From Streptococcus parasanguinis (GTDB taxonomy: Bacteria; Bacillota; Bacilli; Lactobacillales; Streptococcaceae): DNA of 64,000 nucleotides. Positions 1 to 9,350 of this stretch are shown in pieces. Within the stretch, counting starts at the first letter, position 1. Each line of letters begins with the position of its first letter. The notes beneath the pieces are model-generated. The model was not told the DNA's origin. It was given only the letters and a program-made list of their open reading frames with translations, and made no database searches. Both the position numbers and the translations under genes were made by a program. The DNA lies in assembly GCF_018499505.1 (NCBI RefSeq), contig NZ_JAHDAC010000002.1, positions 62,001-126,000 of the forward strand, written 5' to 3'.

Positions 1-35
1 AATTCTATCTGGAATGGCGATGCACACTAATTGAA

Positions 36-158
36 TTACTTATTTATTTCACGAATGGGCGTGATGTTTCTACAAGGTGCCGGAACACCTAACAATAAGT
101 AAGTCGGGATTATTTCTCTTTCTAGAGAGATTTCAAGGCTTGCTTAGCAGGCCTTTTT
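36..158 (+). promoter_or_regulatory. Guanine-type purine riboswitch with terminator
   Basis: The P1 stem is a perfect 9-bp pair (36-44 with 94-102). The aptamer core between carries the purine-class landmarks GTTTCTAC and a joining strand ending AACAAT, where the base at the specificity position is C, which predicts guanine or hypoxanthine. A hairpin at 136-154 (8 bp, one G-U, loop TTA) followed by T's is the expression-platform terminator. Known xpt-pbuX riboswitches act by premature termination when guanine is abundant. The promoter must lie at or before the window start and is not visible. Confidence 0.9.
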
Positions 159-205
159 GTGTTTTGTGAATGAAGTAGAGGATTTTTAAAAAAGTAGGAG
201 GAAGT

Positions 206-787
206 ATGAAATTACTTGAAGAGCGCATCTTAAAAGATGGCAATGTTTTAGGTGAGAATATCCTCAAGGTGGACTCCTTTTTGACCCACCAAGTGGATTT
301 TAAATTGATGAAAGAAATTGGTCAGACTTTTGCAGACCGGTTCAAAGATGCTGGCGTGACGAAAGTCGTGACCATTGAAGCATCTGGGATTGCACCAGCC
401 CTTTATGTAGCTGAAGCCTTGGATGTTCCCATGATCTTTGCTAAAAAGGCTAAAAACATCACGATGAATGAGGGCATTTTGACGGCTGAGGTTTATTCCT
501 TTACCAAGCAAGTGACCAGCACCGTTTCGATTGCGGGTAAATTCTTGGATCCATCAGATAAGGTTTTGATCATTGACGATTTCCTTGCAAATGGTCAAGC
601 AGCCAAAGGCTTGATTCAAATCATCGAACAAGCTGGTGCTCAAGTAGAAGCGATTGGGATTGTGATTGAAAAATCCTTCCAAGATGGACGGGGATTGTTA
701 GAAGAGTTGGGATATCCAGTTGTATCCCTCGCACGTTTGGACCGTTTTGAAAATGGTCAGGTTGTATTTAAGGAGGCAGACATCTAA
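206..787 (+). CDS. xpt: Xanthine phosphoribosyltransferase
   Basis: Converts xanthine plus PRPP to XMP in cytoplasmic purine salvage. The 193-aa length is typical. The PRPP-binding loop [11 protein letters not shown] lies at residues 120-130, in the middle of a type I PRTase fold. A strong Shine-Dalgarno (AGGAGG) sits just before the ATG. It is the first gene of a two-gene operon: its TAA overlaps the ATG of the xanthine permease by one base. The guanine riboswitch upstream means both genes should be switched off when guanine is plentiful. Confidence 0.97.
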   Translation: MKLLEERILKDGNVLGENILKVDSFLTHQVDFKLMKEIGQTFADRFKDAGVTKVVTIEASGIAPALYVAEALDVPMIFAKKAKNITMNEGILTAEVYSFTKQVTSTVSIAGKFLDPSDKVLIIDDFLANGQAAKGLIQIIEQAGAQVEAIGIVIEKSFQDGRGLLEELGYPVVSLARLDRFENGQVVFKEADI

Positions 788-2049
788 TGCAAAAACAAGA
801 AAGCCATTCACAGGCAGCCATTCTAGGCTTGCAACACCTTTTGGCCATGTATTCGGGATCTATTTTGGTGCCGATCATGATCGCAGGAGCTTTGGGCTAT
901 AATGCTCATCAGCTAACTTACCTCATCTCTACAGATATCTTCATGTGTGGGGTAGCAACTTTCCTTCAAGTGCAGCTCAATAAATACTTTGGGATCGGTC
1001 TTCCGGTAGTCCTTGGGGTTGCCTTCCAGTCTGTAGCACCTCTCAGCATGATTGGGGCAAGCCATGGTAGTGGTGCCATGTTTGGTGCCTTGATTGTCTC
1101 AGGGATTTATGTCATCCTTGTCTCTGGTTTCTTCTCTAAGATTGCCAATCTCTTCCCATCTATTGTAACGGGATCCGTTATTACAACCATTGGTTTGACT
1201 TTGATTCCAGTAGCGATTGGAAATATGGGAAATAATGCGCCAAAACCAACCGTTCAAAGCTTGATCTTGGCTGTGGTGACCATTCTCATCATTTTAGTTG
1301 TTAATATCTATACGACTGGCTTTATTAAATCCATTTCAATTTTGATTGGTTTGATCGCAGGTACTGCCATTGCGGCTTCTATGGGTTTGGTAGACTTCAC
1401 ACCTGTGGCTCAAGCACCAGTCGTTCACGTTCCAACACCTTTCTTCTTTGGAGCTCCTAAGTTTGAAATCACCTCAATCGTCATGATGTGTATCATCGCG
1501 ACAGTTTCTATGGTTGAATCAACAGGTGTTTATCTTGCACTTTCTGATATTACTAAAGATCCAATTAATAGCACGCGCCTTCGCAATGGTTACCGCGCTG
1601 AAGGGTTGGCCGTTCTCCTCGGTGGTATCTTCAACACCTTCCCTTACACCGGATTCTCACAAAACGTTGGCTTGGTGAAATTGTCTGGTATCAAGACTCG
1701 TCTTCCAATCTACTATGCGGCTGGTTTCCTTGTTCTTCTTGGTCTCCTTCCTAAGTTTGGAGCTTTGGCACAAATCATTCCAAGTCCAGTTCTTGGGGGA
1801 GCGATGCTTGTCATGTTTGGTTTTGTATCGATTCAAGGGATGCAGATTCTTGCGCGTGTTGATTTTGAACACAATGAGCACAACTTCTTGATCGCTGCTG
1901 TATCGATTGCTGCAGGGGTTGGTTTGAACAACAGCACCCTCTTTAATGGCCTTCCAACAGGATTCCAAATGTTCTTTGCGAACGGAATTGTCGTTGCCAG
2001 TGTCTTGGCGATCGTTCTCAATGCTGTTTTAAACCGCAATAAACACTAA
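787..2049 (+). CDS. pbuX: Xanthine permease (NCS2 family)
   Basis: A 420-aa integral membrane protein of the nucleobase/ascorbate (NAT/NCS2) transporter family that imports xanthine for the Xpt enzyme encoded just upstream. Hydrophobic segments run throughout. The family features LQHLLAMYSG near residue 15 and the substrate-binding region around residues 235-290 (MVESTG, then NTFPYTGFSQNVG) are present. It is translationally coupled to xpt (TAATG overlap) and ends at a strong hairpin terminator. The pairing of salvage enzyme and permease under one riboswitch is conserved in Firmicutes. Confidence 0.95.
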   Translation: MQKQESHSQAAILGLQHLLAMYSGSILVPIMIAGALGYNAHQLTYLISTDIFMCGVATFLQVQLNKYFGIGLPVVLGVAFQSVAPLSMIGASHGSGAMFGALIVSGIYVILVSGFFSKIANLFPSIVTGSVITTIGLTLIPVAIGNMGNNAPKPTVQSLILAVVTILIILVVNIYTTGFIKSISILIGLIAGTAIAASMGLVDFTPVAQAPVVHVPTPFFFGAPKFEITSIVMMCIIATVSMVESTGVYLALSDITKDPINSTRLRNGYRAEGLAVLLGGIFNTFPYTGFSQNVGLVKLSGIKTRLPIYYAAGFLVLLGLLPKFGALAQIIPSPVLGGAMLVMFGFVSIQGMQILARVDFEHNEHNFLIAAVSIAAGVGLNNSTLFNGLPTGFQMFFANGIVVASVLAIVLNAVLNRNKH

Positions 2050-2058
2050 TTACAGATG

Positions 2059-2088
2059 AACCGGAGGTCCTTGGATCTTCGGTTTTTT
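2059..2088 (+). terminator. Terminator of xpt-pbuX
   Basis: A GC-containing stem (2059-2084, several G-U pairs, tiny loop) runs directly into six T's, ten bases after the pbuX stop. Confidence 0.85.
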
Positions 2089-2158
2089 GACTTTTAAAGA
2101 AACATATAGTAGAGTGGAAGAGGAGAAAATCTTATTTGATGAGAAGAGAGTTAGAATC

Positions 2159-3502
2159 ATGTATGTAACCTATCACTTTAAAGAGCGCTTGCGCTTGTTT
2201 TTGAGTCTATTTTTGCCGATTTTAATCTACCAATTGGCCAATTATTCAGCCAGCTTTGTCGATACAGCCATGACTGGTCAGTACCGGACCCTTGATTTGG
2301 CCGGTGTTTCTACAGCTACCAGTCTGTGGAATCCATTTTTTACTTTCCTGACCGGGATTGTCTCTGCGCTGACGCCGATTGTTGGGCATCATTTAGGCAA
2401 GGGAAATAAAGAACGGATTGCTGGCGATTTTTACCAATTCCTCTATATGTCATTTGGTATGGCCATTCTCTTAATAGGCTTTGTTTGGGGGATTGCGCCC
2501 ATGATTCTCAAGCAGATCGGTTTAGAAAATGTTGTTGCCCAAATAGCCATTCGCTACTTATATTTCCTTTCTCTAGGAATCTTACCTTTGTTGCTCTTTA
2601 GTATCGTGCGGACCTTCCTCGATACCTTGGGCATGACGCGTCTATCCATGTACTTGATGCTTTTGCTCTTGCCTTTGAATGCTTGTTTTAACTATATCCT
2701 GATCTATGGGGCATTTGGTTTTCCTGAGATGGGAGGAGCAGGAGCAGGTCTTGGAACCTCTCTGGCCTACTGGGTCTTGTTGGCCATTGCGGTTTTGATC
2801 TTGTGCAAACACCCCAAGGTAGCACCTTTCCAATTGTGGAAGCCACAGCCTTATGATTTTAAAGGGATGAAAGAAGTATTGCGCCTTGGGCTTCCAATCG
2901 GTGGAATTGTTTTTGCAGAAGTCATCATCTTCTCGCTCGTTGGTCTATTAATGGCAAAATTCCCATCACTGACCATTGCGAGCCACCAATCGGCCATGAA
3001 TTTTTCTACCCTGATGTATGCTTTCCCGGTTAGTATCTCAAGCACCATGGCGATTATCGTATCTTACGAACTGGGAGCAGGAAGACCAGAAGTGGTCAAA
3101 CAATATTGCCGTTTGGGACGACTGACAGCCTTTGGTTTTGCCATTGTCACCCTCGTCTTTCTCTATACATTCCGCTTCCAACTGGCAGGGCTATATGGCA
3201 AGGATCCAGTCTTTGTGCAACAAACAGCTATTTTCATGACCTATAGCCTCTTTTTCCAAGTAGCAGATACCTTCGCAGCACCCCTTCAAGGGATTTTGCG
3301 GGGCTATAAGGATACAACCGTTCCATTCTTATTAGGTGTCTTTAGTTATTGGTGCATCTCTATCCCGCTAGGGATTTTCCTTGACCATGTGACCAACTTG
3401 GGTCCCTATGCTTATTGGATCGGCCTTATTTCTAGCCTTGTCGTGAGTGGAATTTGTTACCAACTTCGGCTCTGGCAGATCGAAAAAAAACAAACAAACT
3501 AA
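2159..3502 (+). CDS. MATE-family multidrug/Na+ antiporter
   Basis: About 447 aa with roughly 12 hydrophobic helices in two similar halves, typical of multidrug and toxin extrusion (MATE/NorM) exporters. The N-terminal stretch with YQLANYSASFVDTAMTGQY and the repeated pattern in the second half support this. The frame is open upstream to a TTG at 2087, but that lies in the previous terminator. I place the start at the ATG at 2159, where the membrane protein proper begins. A possible promoter is TTGACT at 2087-2092 with TAGAGT at 2110-2115. The substrate cannot be read from the sequence. Confidence 0.85.
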   Translation: MYVTYHFKERLRLFLSLFLPILIYQLANYSASFVDTAMTGQYRTLDLAGVSTATSLWNPFFTFLTGIVSALTPIVGHHLGKGNKERIAGDFYQFLYMSFGMAILLIGFVWGIAPMILKQIGLENVVAQIAIRYLYFLSLGILPLLLFSIVRTFLDTLGMTRLSMYLMLLLLPLNACFNYILIYGAFGFPEMGGAGAGLGTSLAYWVLLAIAVLILCKHPKVAPFQLWKPQPYDFKGMKEVLRLGLPIGGIVFAEVIIFSLVGLLMAKFPSLTIASHQSAMNFSTLMYAFPVSISSTMAIIVSYELGAGRPEVVKQYCRLGRLTAFGFAIVTLVFLYTFRFQLAGLYGKDPVFVQQTAIFMTYSLFFQVADTFAAPLQGILRGYKDTTVPFLLGVFSYWCISIPLGIFLDHVTNLGPYAYWIGLISSLVVSGICYQLRLWQIEKKQTN

Positions 3503-3507
3503 AATGA

Positions 3508-3529
3508 AGTCTGGGAAACCAGGCTTTTT
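3508..3529 (+). terminator. Terminator after MATE gene
   Basis: A 7-bp stem with a GAAA loop (3508-3524, one G-U), followed by a run of T's. Confidence 0.85.
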
Positions 3530-3564
3530 GTGTACCGTGAATATTATAAATTTTCTGAAAGTTC

Positions 3565-3592
3565 TTGACAATTGATGTCAAAGTGGTAAGAT
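3565..3592 (+). promoter_or_regulatory. Promoter of ilvD
   Basis: A perfect -35 TTGACA at 3565-3570, a 16-bp spacer and -10 TAAGAT at 3587-3592. An AAGGAG Shine-Dalgarno follows before the start at 3629. No T-box or leader peptide is visible in the short leader. Confidence 0.75.
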
Positions 3593-3628
3593 TAGGAGGT
3601 AGAAATGAAGAGCTAGAAGGAGAACAAG

Positions 3629-5347
3629 ATGAGAAGTGATATGATCAAAATGGGGATCGACCGAGCACCAGCGCGTGGTCTCCTCTATGCAACAGGGCAA
3701 GTAAAATCAGCAAAGGATATGCAAAAGCCCTTTATTGCCATTTGTAACTCCTATATTGATATCGTTCCAGGGCATGTTCACCTGCGTGAATTAGCAGATG
3801 TTGCCAAGGAGGCTATCCGCGAGGCTGGTGGGATTCCTTTTGAATTTAATACCATCGGGGTCGATGACGGGATTGCTATGGGCCATATCGGGATGCGTTA
3901 TAGTTTGCCATCTCGCGAGTTGATCGCAGATGCTGCTGAAACGGTCATCAATGCCCACTGGTTTGACGGTGTTTTCTATATTCCCAACTGTGATAAGATT
4001 ACACCAGGAATGATTTTGGCAGCCATGCGGACCAATGTACCAGCCGTATTTTGTTCTGGTGGACCCATGAAGGGTGGCGTTGACATGACAGGGCATCAGG
4101 CGACGCTCTCAAGTTTGTTTGAAGCTGTAGGTACTTATCAAGCTGGTGATATGAGCATGGATGAGCTGGATTTCTTGGAAAAAAATGCCTGCCCAACCTG
4201 TGGTTCTTGCTCTGGTATGTTTACTGCCAACTCCATGAACTGTTTGATGGAAGTATTAGGTCTTGCTCTTCCAGGAAATGGTACCATCCTAGCTGTTTCA
4301 GATGAACGTCGGGAATTGGTTCGCCAAGCGGCCAAACAGTTGGTAGAGAATATTAAAAAGGATATCCGTCCACGGGATATCGTGACCAAAGAAGCCATTG
4401 ATGATGCCTTTGCGCTCGATATGGCCATGGGTGGTTCTACCAATACGGTGCTTCATACGCTCGCTATTGCGCGTGAAGCAGGGATTGACTATGATCTCAA
4501 AGATATCAACGAGATTGCCAAGAAGACACCTTATCTTTCTAAAATTGCACCTTCAAGTGTTTACACCATGCATGATGTGCATGAAGCTGGTGGTGTTCCA
4601 GCCATTATCAATCAGTTGATCAAAAAAGGTGCCATTAAGGGTGATCGTATTACAGTTACTGGTAAAACCTTGAAAGAAAACGTAGCTGGTGCCGAAATTA
4701 AAAATGAAGAAATTATCCATCCAATTGAGCATCCTATTTCACCTGTAGGTGGTTTGTCGATCCTTTACGGAAATATTGCTCAGGATGGAGCTGTTATCAA
4801 GGTCGGTGGGGTAGATCCATCTGTGACCACTTTCCGTGGGAAGGCCATCTGCTGCGATTCACAAGATCAAGCCCTTGAGTTGATTGACAATGGAACAGTC
4901 AAGAAGGGCCATGTCGTTGTTATTCGTTACGAGGGTCCTCAGGGTGGTCCTGGTATGCCAGAGATGCTAGCGCCAACTTCTAAGATTGTCGGACGCGGTC
5001 TTGGTAAGGATGTGGCACTGATTACGGATGGTCGTTTCTCAGGAGCTACTCGTGGGATTGCTATTGGTCACGTTTCTCCAGAAGCAGCAGAAGGTGGAAA
5101 TATCGCCCTAATCGAAGATGGGGATGAAATCGTGATTGATCTTCCAAATCGTACTATTGATTTGCTTGTCGATGATGCAACTCTTGCAGAACGTCGCAAA
5201 CATTTGAAACCTTTCAAATCAAAAATCTCCAGTGGTTGGTTGCGTCGCTATACAGCCTTTGCCAAATCAGCCAATGTCGGCGGAACCTTGATGAGTGACG
5301 AAGAATTCGAAGAACGGAAAGCAGAACGTCAAGCCCAAGAAAAATAA
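3629..5347 (+). CDS. ilvD: Dihydroxy-acid dehydratase
   Basis: The [Fe-S] dehydratase of branched-chain amino-acid synthesis. It converts 2,3-dihydroxy-isovalerate or -methylvalerate to the 2-keto acid. The 572-aa length fits the family. Cluster-ligand cysteines appear in NCDK and [11 protein letters not shown], and the C-terminal GRFSGATRG and [11 protein letters not shown] motifs are intact. By eye it is closer to the Bacillus-type IlvD ([13 protein letters not shown]) than to the form I recall from pneumococcus, so lineage-specific replacement is possible. It stands alone, with its own promoter and terminator and away from other ilv genes. Confidence 0.95.
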   Translation: MRSDMIKMGIDRAPARGLLYATGQVKSAKDMQKPFIAICNSYIDIVPGHVHLRELADVAKEAIREAGGIPFEFNTIGVDDGIAMGHIGMRYSLPSRELIADAAETVINAHWFDGVFYIPNCDKITPGMILAAMRTNVPAVFCSGGPMKGGVDMTGHQATLSSLFEAVGTYQAGDMSMDELDFLEKNACPTCGSCSGMFTANSMNCLMEVLGLALPGNGTILAVSDERRELVRQAAKQLVENIKKDIRPRDIVTKEAIDDAFALDMAMGGSTNTVLHTLAIAREAGIDYDLKDINEIAKKTPYLSKIAPSSVYTMHDVHEAGGVPAIINQLIKKGAIKGDRITVTGKTLKENVAGAEIKNEEIIHPIEHPISPVGGLSILYGNIAQDGAVIKVGGVDPSVTTFRGKAICCDSQDQALELIDNGTVKKGHVVVIRYEGPQGGPGMPEMLAPTSKIVGRGLGKDVALITDGRFSGATRGIAIGHVSPEAAEGGNIALIEDGDEIVIDLPNRTIDLLVDDATLAERRKHLKPFKSKISSGWLRRYTAFAKSANVGGTLMSDEEFEERKAERQAQEK

Positions 5348-5348
5348 G

Positions 5349-5397
5349 AAAAAAGCCTTTCCTGCTATGTGATATCACAAGCAAGAAAGGCTTTTTT
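5349..5397. terminator. Bidirectional terminator between ilvD and tautomerase
   Basis: A long stem pairs AAAAAGCCTTTC with GAAAGGCTTTTTT, with an inner palindrome. A-tract on one side and T-tract on the other let it serve both converging genes. Confidence 0.85.
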
Positions 5398-5407
5398 AGT
5401 GGAACCA

Positions 5408-5590
5408 TTATTTGGTGCGCATTTCACCTTGAGGGAAGTAGGTTCCTTCAGGCATATCATTAATGATAACGTGAACAGCTGACTGAGGAGCGCCTGTATT
5501 GCGGACAACAGCTTCGGTTACTTCCTTGGCCAAGGCTTTCTTTTGTTCCAAGGTGCGTCCTTCAAATAGGTCAATTCGTACAAATGGCAT
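5408..5590 (-). CDS. 4-oxalocrotonate tautomerase-like protein
   Basis: A 60-aa small tautomerase-superfamily protein. After removal of the initiator Met the N-terminus is Pro, the catalytic general base of the family (MPFVRIDLFEGR). An Arg near residue 12 and the VHVIINDMP strand fit the fold. It has a perfect AGGAGG Shine-Dalgarno and a candidate extended -10 (TGATAAAAT, 5621-5629). It is one of two - strand genes left of dif. Its physiological substrate in streptococci is not known. It runs divergently from tdk. Confidence 0.88.
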   Translation of the reverse strand: MPFVRIDLFEGRTLEQKKALAKEVTEAVVRNTGAPQSAVHVIINDMPEGTYFPQGEMRTK

Positions 5591-5659
5591 ATGGCCACCT
5601 CCTAAATTTTTTATAGGACTATTTTATCACATTTTGGGATACAAAGCTTAGCAAAATTA

Positions 5660-5668
5660 TGGTAAAAT
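5660..5668 (+). promoter_or_regulatory. Extended -10 promoter of tdk
   Basis: TGGTAAAAT fits an extended -10 element; no good -35 is seen at the normal spacing. It lies 36 bp before the tdk start. Confidence 0.5.
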
Positions 5669-5704
5669 GATAATGAAACACATTTTAGAGAGAACAGAGG
5701 GAAA

Positions 5705-6289
5705 ATGGCACAATTATATTATAAATATGGGACCATGAACTCGGGGAAAACCATTGAGATTTTGAAGGTGGCCCATAATTATGAAGAGCAAGGCAAGAGC
5801 GTCGTCATCATGACCTCAGCAATCGACACCAGAGATGGAGTAGGAGTGGTTTCTAGCCGGATCGGTATGAAACGAGAAGCTGTTGCGATTGAAGACGATA
5901 CGGATATCTTTGGCTTTATTAAAAACCAAGCAATCAAACCTTACTGTGTCTTAATCGATGAAGCTCAGTTTTTGAAACGCCACCATGTCTATGACTTGGC
6001 AAGAGTCGTGGATGAACTGGATGTGCCGGTGATGGCTTTTGGCCTCAAAAATGATTTCCGAAATGAACTCTTTGAAGGTTCCAAACACCTCCTCTTGTTA
6101 GCCGATAAGATCGAGGAGATCAAAACTATTTGCCAATACTGTTCCCGCAAGGCGACCATGGTCTTGCGTACCCAAGCGGGTAAACCTGTCTATGATGGAG
6201 AGCAGATCCAGATCGGTGGACACGAGACCTATATCTCCGTTTGCCGCAAGCATTATTTTAATCCAGACATACCAACTGAAAGAGTCTAG
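5705..6289 (+). CDS. tdk: Thymidine kinase
   Basis: Phosphorylates thymidine to dTMP with ATP in pyrimidine salvage. A type II TK of 194 aa: P-loop GTMNSGKT at residues 9-16, Walker B-like DEAQ at 85-88, and a zinc site formed by C143, C146, C180 and H183. It heads a run of closely spaced + strand genes (GNAT, prfA, prmC, sua5, glyA) conserved in streptococci. Confidence 0.96.
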   Translation: MAQLYYKYGTMNSGKTIEILKVAHNYEEQGKSVVIMTSAIDTRDGVGVVSSRIGMKREAVAIEDDTDIFGFIKNQAIKPYCVLIDEAQFLKRHHVYDLARVVDELDVPVMAFGLKNDFRNELFEGSKHLLLLADKIEEIKTICQYCSRKATMVLRTQAGKPVYDGEQIQIGGHETYISVCRKHYFNPDIPTERV

Positions 6290-6310
6290 AACGTTTTAGA
6301 GAGGATAATA

Positions 6311-6790
6311 ATGTCTATTTGTTTAAAAGATATTACAATAGAGAATTATTTTGACGTTTTAAATCTAGAAGTTCATCCAAACCAAAGGAATTTTATTGCA
6401 TCCAATTCCATTAGCTTAGCTGAAGCCTATGTATATGATAAAAATGGTGATTTTATAGCTCCCTTAGCAGTTTATGATAAGGAAGTATTAGTTGGTTTTG
6501 TTATGATTGCCTATGACCAGAAAATTGGGATCAGCAAGGGAAATTACTTGTTATTTCGTTTTATGATCGATAAACGATTTCAAGGTTTAGGCTATTTTAA
6601 ACCGACTATGGATGCAGTCATTGACTTTGTTCGAACAGAGCCAGCTGGAAAAGCAACAAGTCTTTGGTTATCTTATGAACCGGAAAATAATCAAGCGAGA
6701 TCTTGCTATCTCCATTATGGATTTAAAGAAACTGGCGAAGTCATAGAAAACGAAATTGTAGCTATCTATGATCTAACAACCAAGAATTAA
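6311..6790 (+). CDS. GNAT acetyltransferase, BltD/spermidine-like
   Basis: 159 aa with the GNAT fold. The acetyl-CoA loop region reads RFMIDKRFQGLGYFKP (about residues 88-103), and a C-terminal YEPENNQARSCYLHYGF segment follows the usual N-x2-A-x3-Y pattern. The N-terminus resembles Bacillus BltD-type diamine/polyamine acetyltransferases, so a polyamine is a plausible but unproven substrate. A good GAGAGGA Shine-Dalgarno sits upstream. It lies 10 bp before prfA and is probably co-transcribed with it. Confidence 0.75.
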   Translation: MSICLKDITIENYFDVLNLEVHPNQRNFIASNSISLAEAYVYDKNGDFIAPLAVYDKEVLVGFVMIAYDQKIGISKGNYLLFRFMIDKRFQGLGYFKPTMDAVIDFVRTEPAGKATSLWLSYEPENNQARSCYLHYGFKETGEVIENEIVAIYDLTTKN

Positions 6791-6799
6791 GGAGCAAAC

Positions 6800-7879
6800 A
6801 TGAATATCTATGATCAACTACAAGCTGTAGAAGACCGATACGAAGAGTTAGGAGAATTATTGAGTGACCCAGATGTGGTCTCTGATACCAAACGATTTAT
6901 GGAGCTTTCAAAAGAAGAAGCTTCCACTCGTGATACGGTGACAGCCTACCGAGAGTACAAGCAAGTCCTTCAAAACATTGTCGATGCTGAGGAAATGATT
7001 AAGGAAGCCGGCGGCGATGCGGACTTGGAAGAAATGGCCAAGCAAGAGCTAAAAGATTCTAAGGCTGAAAAAGAAGAGTACGAAGAAAAACTGAAGATCT
7101 TACTTCTTCCAAAAGATCCAAACGATGACAAGAACATTATCTTGGAAATCCGTGGAGCAGCAGGAGGAGACGAAGCCCAATTGTTTGCTGGTGACCTCTT
7201 GCAGATGTACCAAAAATACGCAGAAAGCCAAGGCTGGCGCTTTGAAGTCATGGAAGCTTCCTACAATGGCGTTGGCGGGATCAAAGAAGTCGTAGCCATG
7301 GTCTCTGGTCAATCAGTCTACTCGAAACTCAAGTATGAATCTGGTGCCCACCGGGTACAACGGGTTCCAGTGACTGAAAGCCAAGGGCGTGTCCATACCT
7401 CAACTGCCACAGTTCTGGTCATGCCAGAAATCGAAGAAGTCGAGTACGACATTGATCCAAAAGATCTTCGGATTGACATCTACCACGCATCTGGTGCGGG
7501 TGGACAGAACGTCAACAAGGTCGCAACAGCCGTTCGTATCGTCCACTTGCCGACCAATATCAAGGTAGAGATGCAGGAAGAACGGACTCAACAGAAGAAC
7601 CGTGAAAAAGCCATGAAGATCATCCGTGCGCGTGTGGCTGACCACTTTGCTCAGATTGCCCAAGACGAGCAAGATGCTGAGCGGAAGTCTACTATCGGGA
7701 CTGGTGACCGTTCTGAGCGGATCCGGACTTACAACTTCCCTCAAAACCGTGTGACTGATCACCGGATTGGCTTGACCCTTCAAAAACTGGACACCATCTT
7801 ATCTGGTAAATTAGATGAAGTGGTCGATGCTTTGGTTTTGTATGATCAAACACAAAAACTAGAAGAGTTGAACAAATAA
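6800..7879 (+). CDS. prfA: Peptide chain release factor 1
   Basis: Recognises UAA and UAG stop codons and triggers peptide release on the ribosome. It is 359 aa. The stop-codon discriminator PVT is at residues 190-192 and the catalytic GGQ at 234-236 within GAGGQNVNK. Length and the lack of an RF2-type SPF motif identify RF1. The stop overlaps the ATG of prmC, the enzyme that methylates the Gln of GGQ, so the two are translationally coupled. Confidence 0.97.
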   Translation: MNIYDQLQAVEDRYEELGELLSDPDVVSDTKRFMELSKEEASTRDTVTAYREYKQVLQNIVDAEEMIKEAGGDADLEEMAKQELKDSKAEKEEYEEKLKILLLPKDPNDDKNIILEIRGAAGGDEAQLFAGDLLQMYQKYAESQGWRFEVMEASYNGVGGIKEVVAMVSGQSVYSKLKYESGAHRVQRVPVTESQGRVHTSTATVLVMPEIEEVEYDIDPKDLRIDIYHASGAGGQNVNKVATAVRIVHLPTNIKVEMQEERTQQKNREKAMKIIRARVADHFAQIAQDEQDAERKSTIGTGDRSERIRTYNFPQNRVTDHRIGLTLQKLDTILSGKLDEVVDALVLYDQTQKLEELNK

Positions 7880-8715
7880 TGTTGTTGGGACCATTATTAG
7901 CCCAGTATGAAGAAGAATTAATAGCCGTTGGAGAGGAAGCAGAAAGCCTCTCCTTCGCGTATCGAGCTTTAAAAAACTGGACCTTTACAGACTTTGTCCT
8001 TGCCTTGCAAAAAGAAGTGGAAGCAGAGGACCAGGCCTTGCTTCTATCCATCTTTGAGCAGCTGAAACATCACATCCCTGCCCAATATATTATTGGGAGC
8101 GCGGAATTCTGTGGCCATGTTTTTTCAGTGGATGAGCGCGTGCTGATTCCACGCCCAGAAACAGAGGAGTTGGTGGCTCTTATTCTTGAAGAAAACGATG
8201 AGAAAGCCTTACGAGTTCTGGATATTGGTACAGGAAGTGGTGCTATCGCTATTAGCTTAGCCCTTGCTAGACCTACCTGGCGGGTTCAAGCTAGCGATGT
8301 ATCAGAAGAGGCTTTAGCCCTGGCTCAAGAAAATGCCAAGCAGTTAGAAGCAGTCCTTGAATTCAAGTCGTCAGATGTACTGGACGAACTAGAAGGCCCT
8401 TATGACCTGATAGTGTCCAACCCTCCCTATATCTCTCGGGATGATGTAGAAGAAGTCGGAGCCAATGTATTAGCCTCTGAACCCCACTTAGCTCTTTTTG
8501 CGTATCGTGATGGATATGCCATCTACGAAAAGATTGCCCAGCAAGCACCAAGTGTTTTAACACCAGACGGAAAGATCTATCTAGAAATTGGTTATAAGCA
8601 AGGAGCCAAAGTAAAAGAGCTCTTTCAAGAAGCCTTTCCTAACAAACGCGTTCGCGTTCTGAAAGACCAATTTGGACAAGATAGAATGGTAGTAGTAGAC
8701 AATGGATCACATTGA
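7879..8715 (+). CDS. prmC: Release factor glutamine methyltransferase
   Basis: An SAM-dependent N5-glutamine methyltransferase that modifies the GGQ of RF1 and RF2. It is 278 aa, with an N-terminal helical domain, an SAM-binding loop DIGTGSG at 115-121 and the diagnostic NPPY at 181-184. It starts on the prfA stop (TAATG), and its end overlaps the next gene by 14 bp, so the three genes form one coupled operon. Confidence 0.96.
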   Translation: MLLGPLLAQYEEELIAVGEEAESLSFAYRALKNWTFTDFVLALQKEVEAEDQALLLSIFEQLKHHIPAQYIIGSAEFCGHVFSVDERVLIPRPETEELVALILEENDEKALRVLDIGTGSGAIAISLALARPTWRVQASDVSEEALALAQENAKQLEAVLEFKSSDVLDELEGPYDLIVSNPPYISRDDVEEVGANVLASEPHLALFAYRDGYAIYEKIAQQAPSVLTPDGKIYLEIGYKQGAKVKELFQEAFPNKRVRVLKDQFGQDRMVVVDNGSH

Positions 8716-9313
8716 GAAAGAATTAGAAGCTGGCCGTGCAGTTATTCTGCCAACTGAAACAGTCTATGGTATTTTCGCTAAAGCTTTGAACCAAGAGGCA
8801 GTTGATTATATTTACGAATTAAAACGTAGACCTAGAGACAAGGCTCTGAATTTAAATGTAGCCGATGAAAATACGATTCGAATTTATTCGAAAAATCAAC
8901 CTAGCTATTTAACAAAACTGATTGATTCATTTTTACCTGGGCCTCTCACTATTATTCTTCAAGCGAATGAAAAGGTACCTAACTGGATTCATTCAGGATT
9001 TGATACAGTTGGTTTCCGTATACCGGCTCACCCAAAGACATTGGATTTAATTCGTAAATACAGCCCTTTGGTTGGTCCCTCTGCCAATCTTTCAGGTCAT
9101 GCAAGTGGAACAAAGTATAGGGCTATTGTAAGCGAATTTGATCAAGTGGTTCCTGGTATAGAGGATGATGACTTTCTGACAGGCCAAGATTCAACTATTT
9201 TGGATATCTCTGGTTCCAAAGCCAGGATTTTGCGGCAAGGTTCTATTACAAAAGCTGATTTGCTTGCACAAGTGCCAGAGCTTTCCTTTGAGGAAGATGA
9301 ACTTCCTCAGTGA
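8702..9313 (+). CDS. L-threonylcarbamoyladenylate synthase (Sua5/YrdC/YwlC)
   Basis: A 203-aa YrdC-domain protein that makes threonylcarbamoyl-AMP for the t6A37 modification of ANN-decoding tRNAs. Family motifs are PTETVYGI near residue 17, KRRPRDKALNLNV (about 41-53) and PSANLSGHASGT (about 126-137). It lacks the long C-terminal Sua5 extension, so it is the short YrdC-like form. The start lies inside the 3' end of prmC without a clear Shine-Dalgarno, consistent with coupling. Confidence 0.92.
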   Translation: MDHIEKELEAGRAVILPTETVYGIFAKALNQEAVDYIYELKRRPRDKALNLNVADENTIRIYSKNQPSYLTKLIDSFLPGPLTIILQANEKVPNWIHSGFDTVGFRIPAHPKTLDLIRKYSPLVGPSANLSGHASGTKYRAIVSEFDQVVPGIEDDDFLTGQDSTILDISGSKARILRQGSITKADLLAQVPELSFEEDELPQ

Positions 9314-9350
9314 TAATGTACATAAATAATTTTTATAAAGGAGTATACCG

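Noticed and set aside
2087-2158. TTG start giving a 24-residue longer MATE protein
   Set aside because: The TTG lies in the T-tract of the pbuX terminator and in a likely -35 box; the hydrophobic protein begins after the ATG at 2159.
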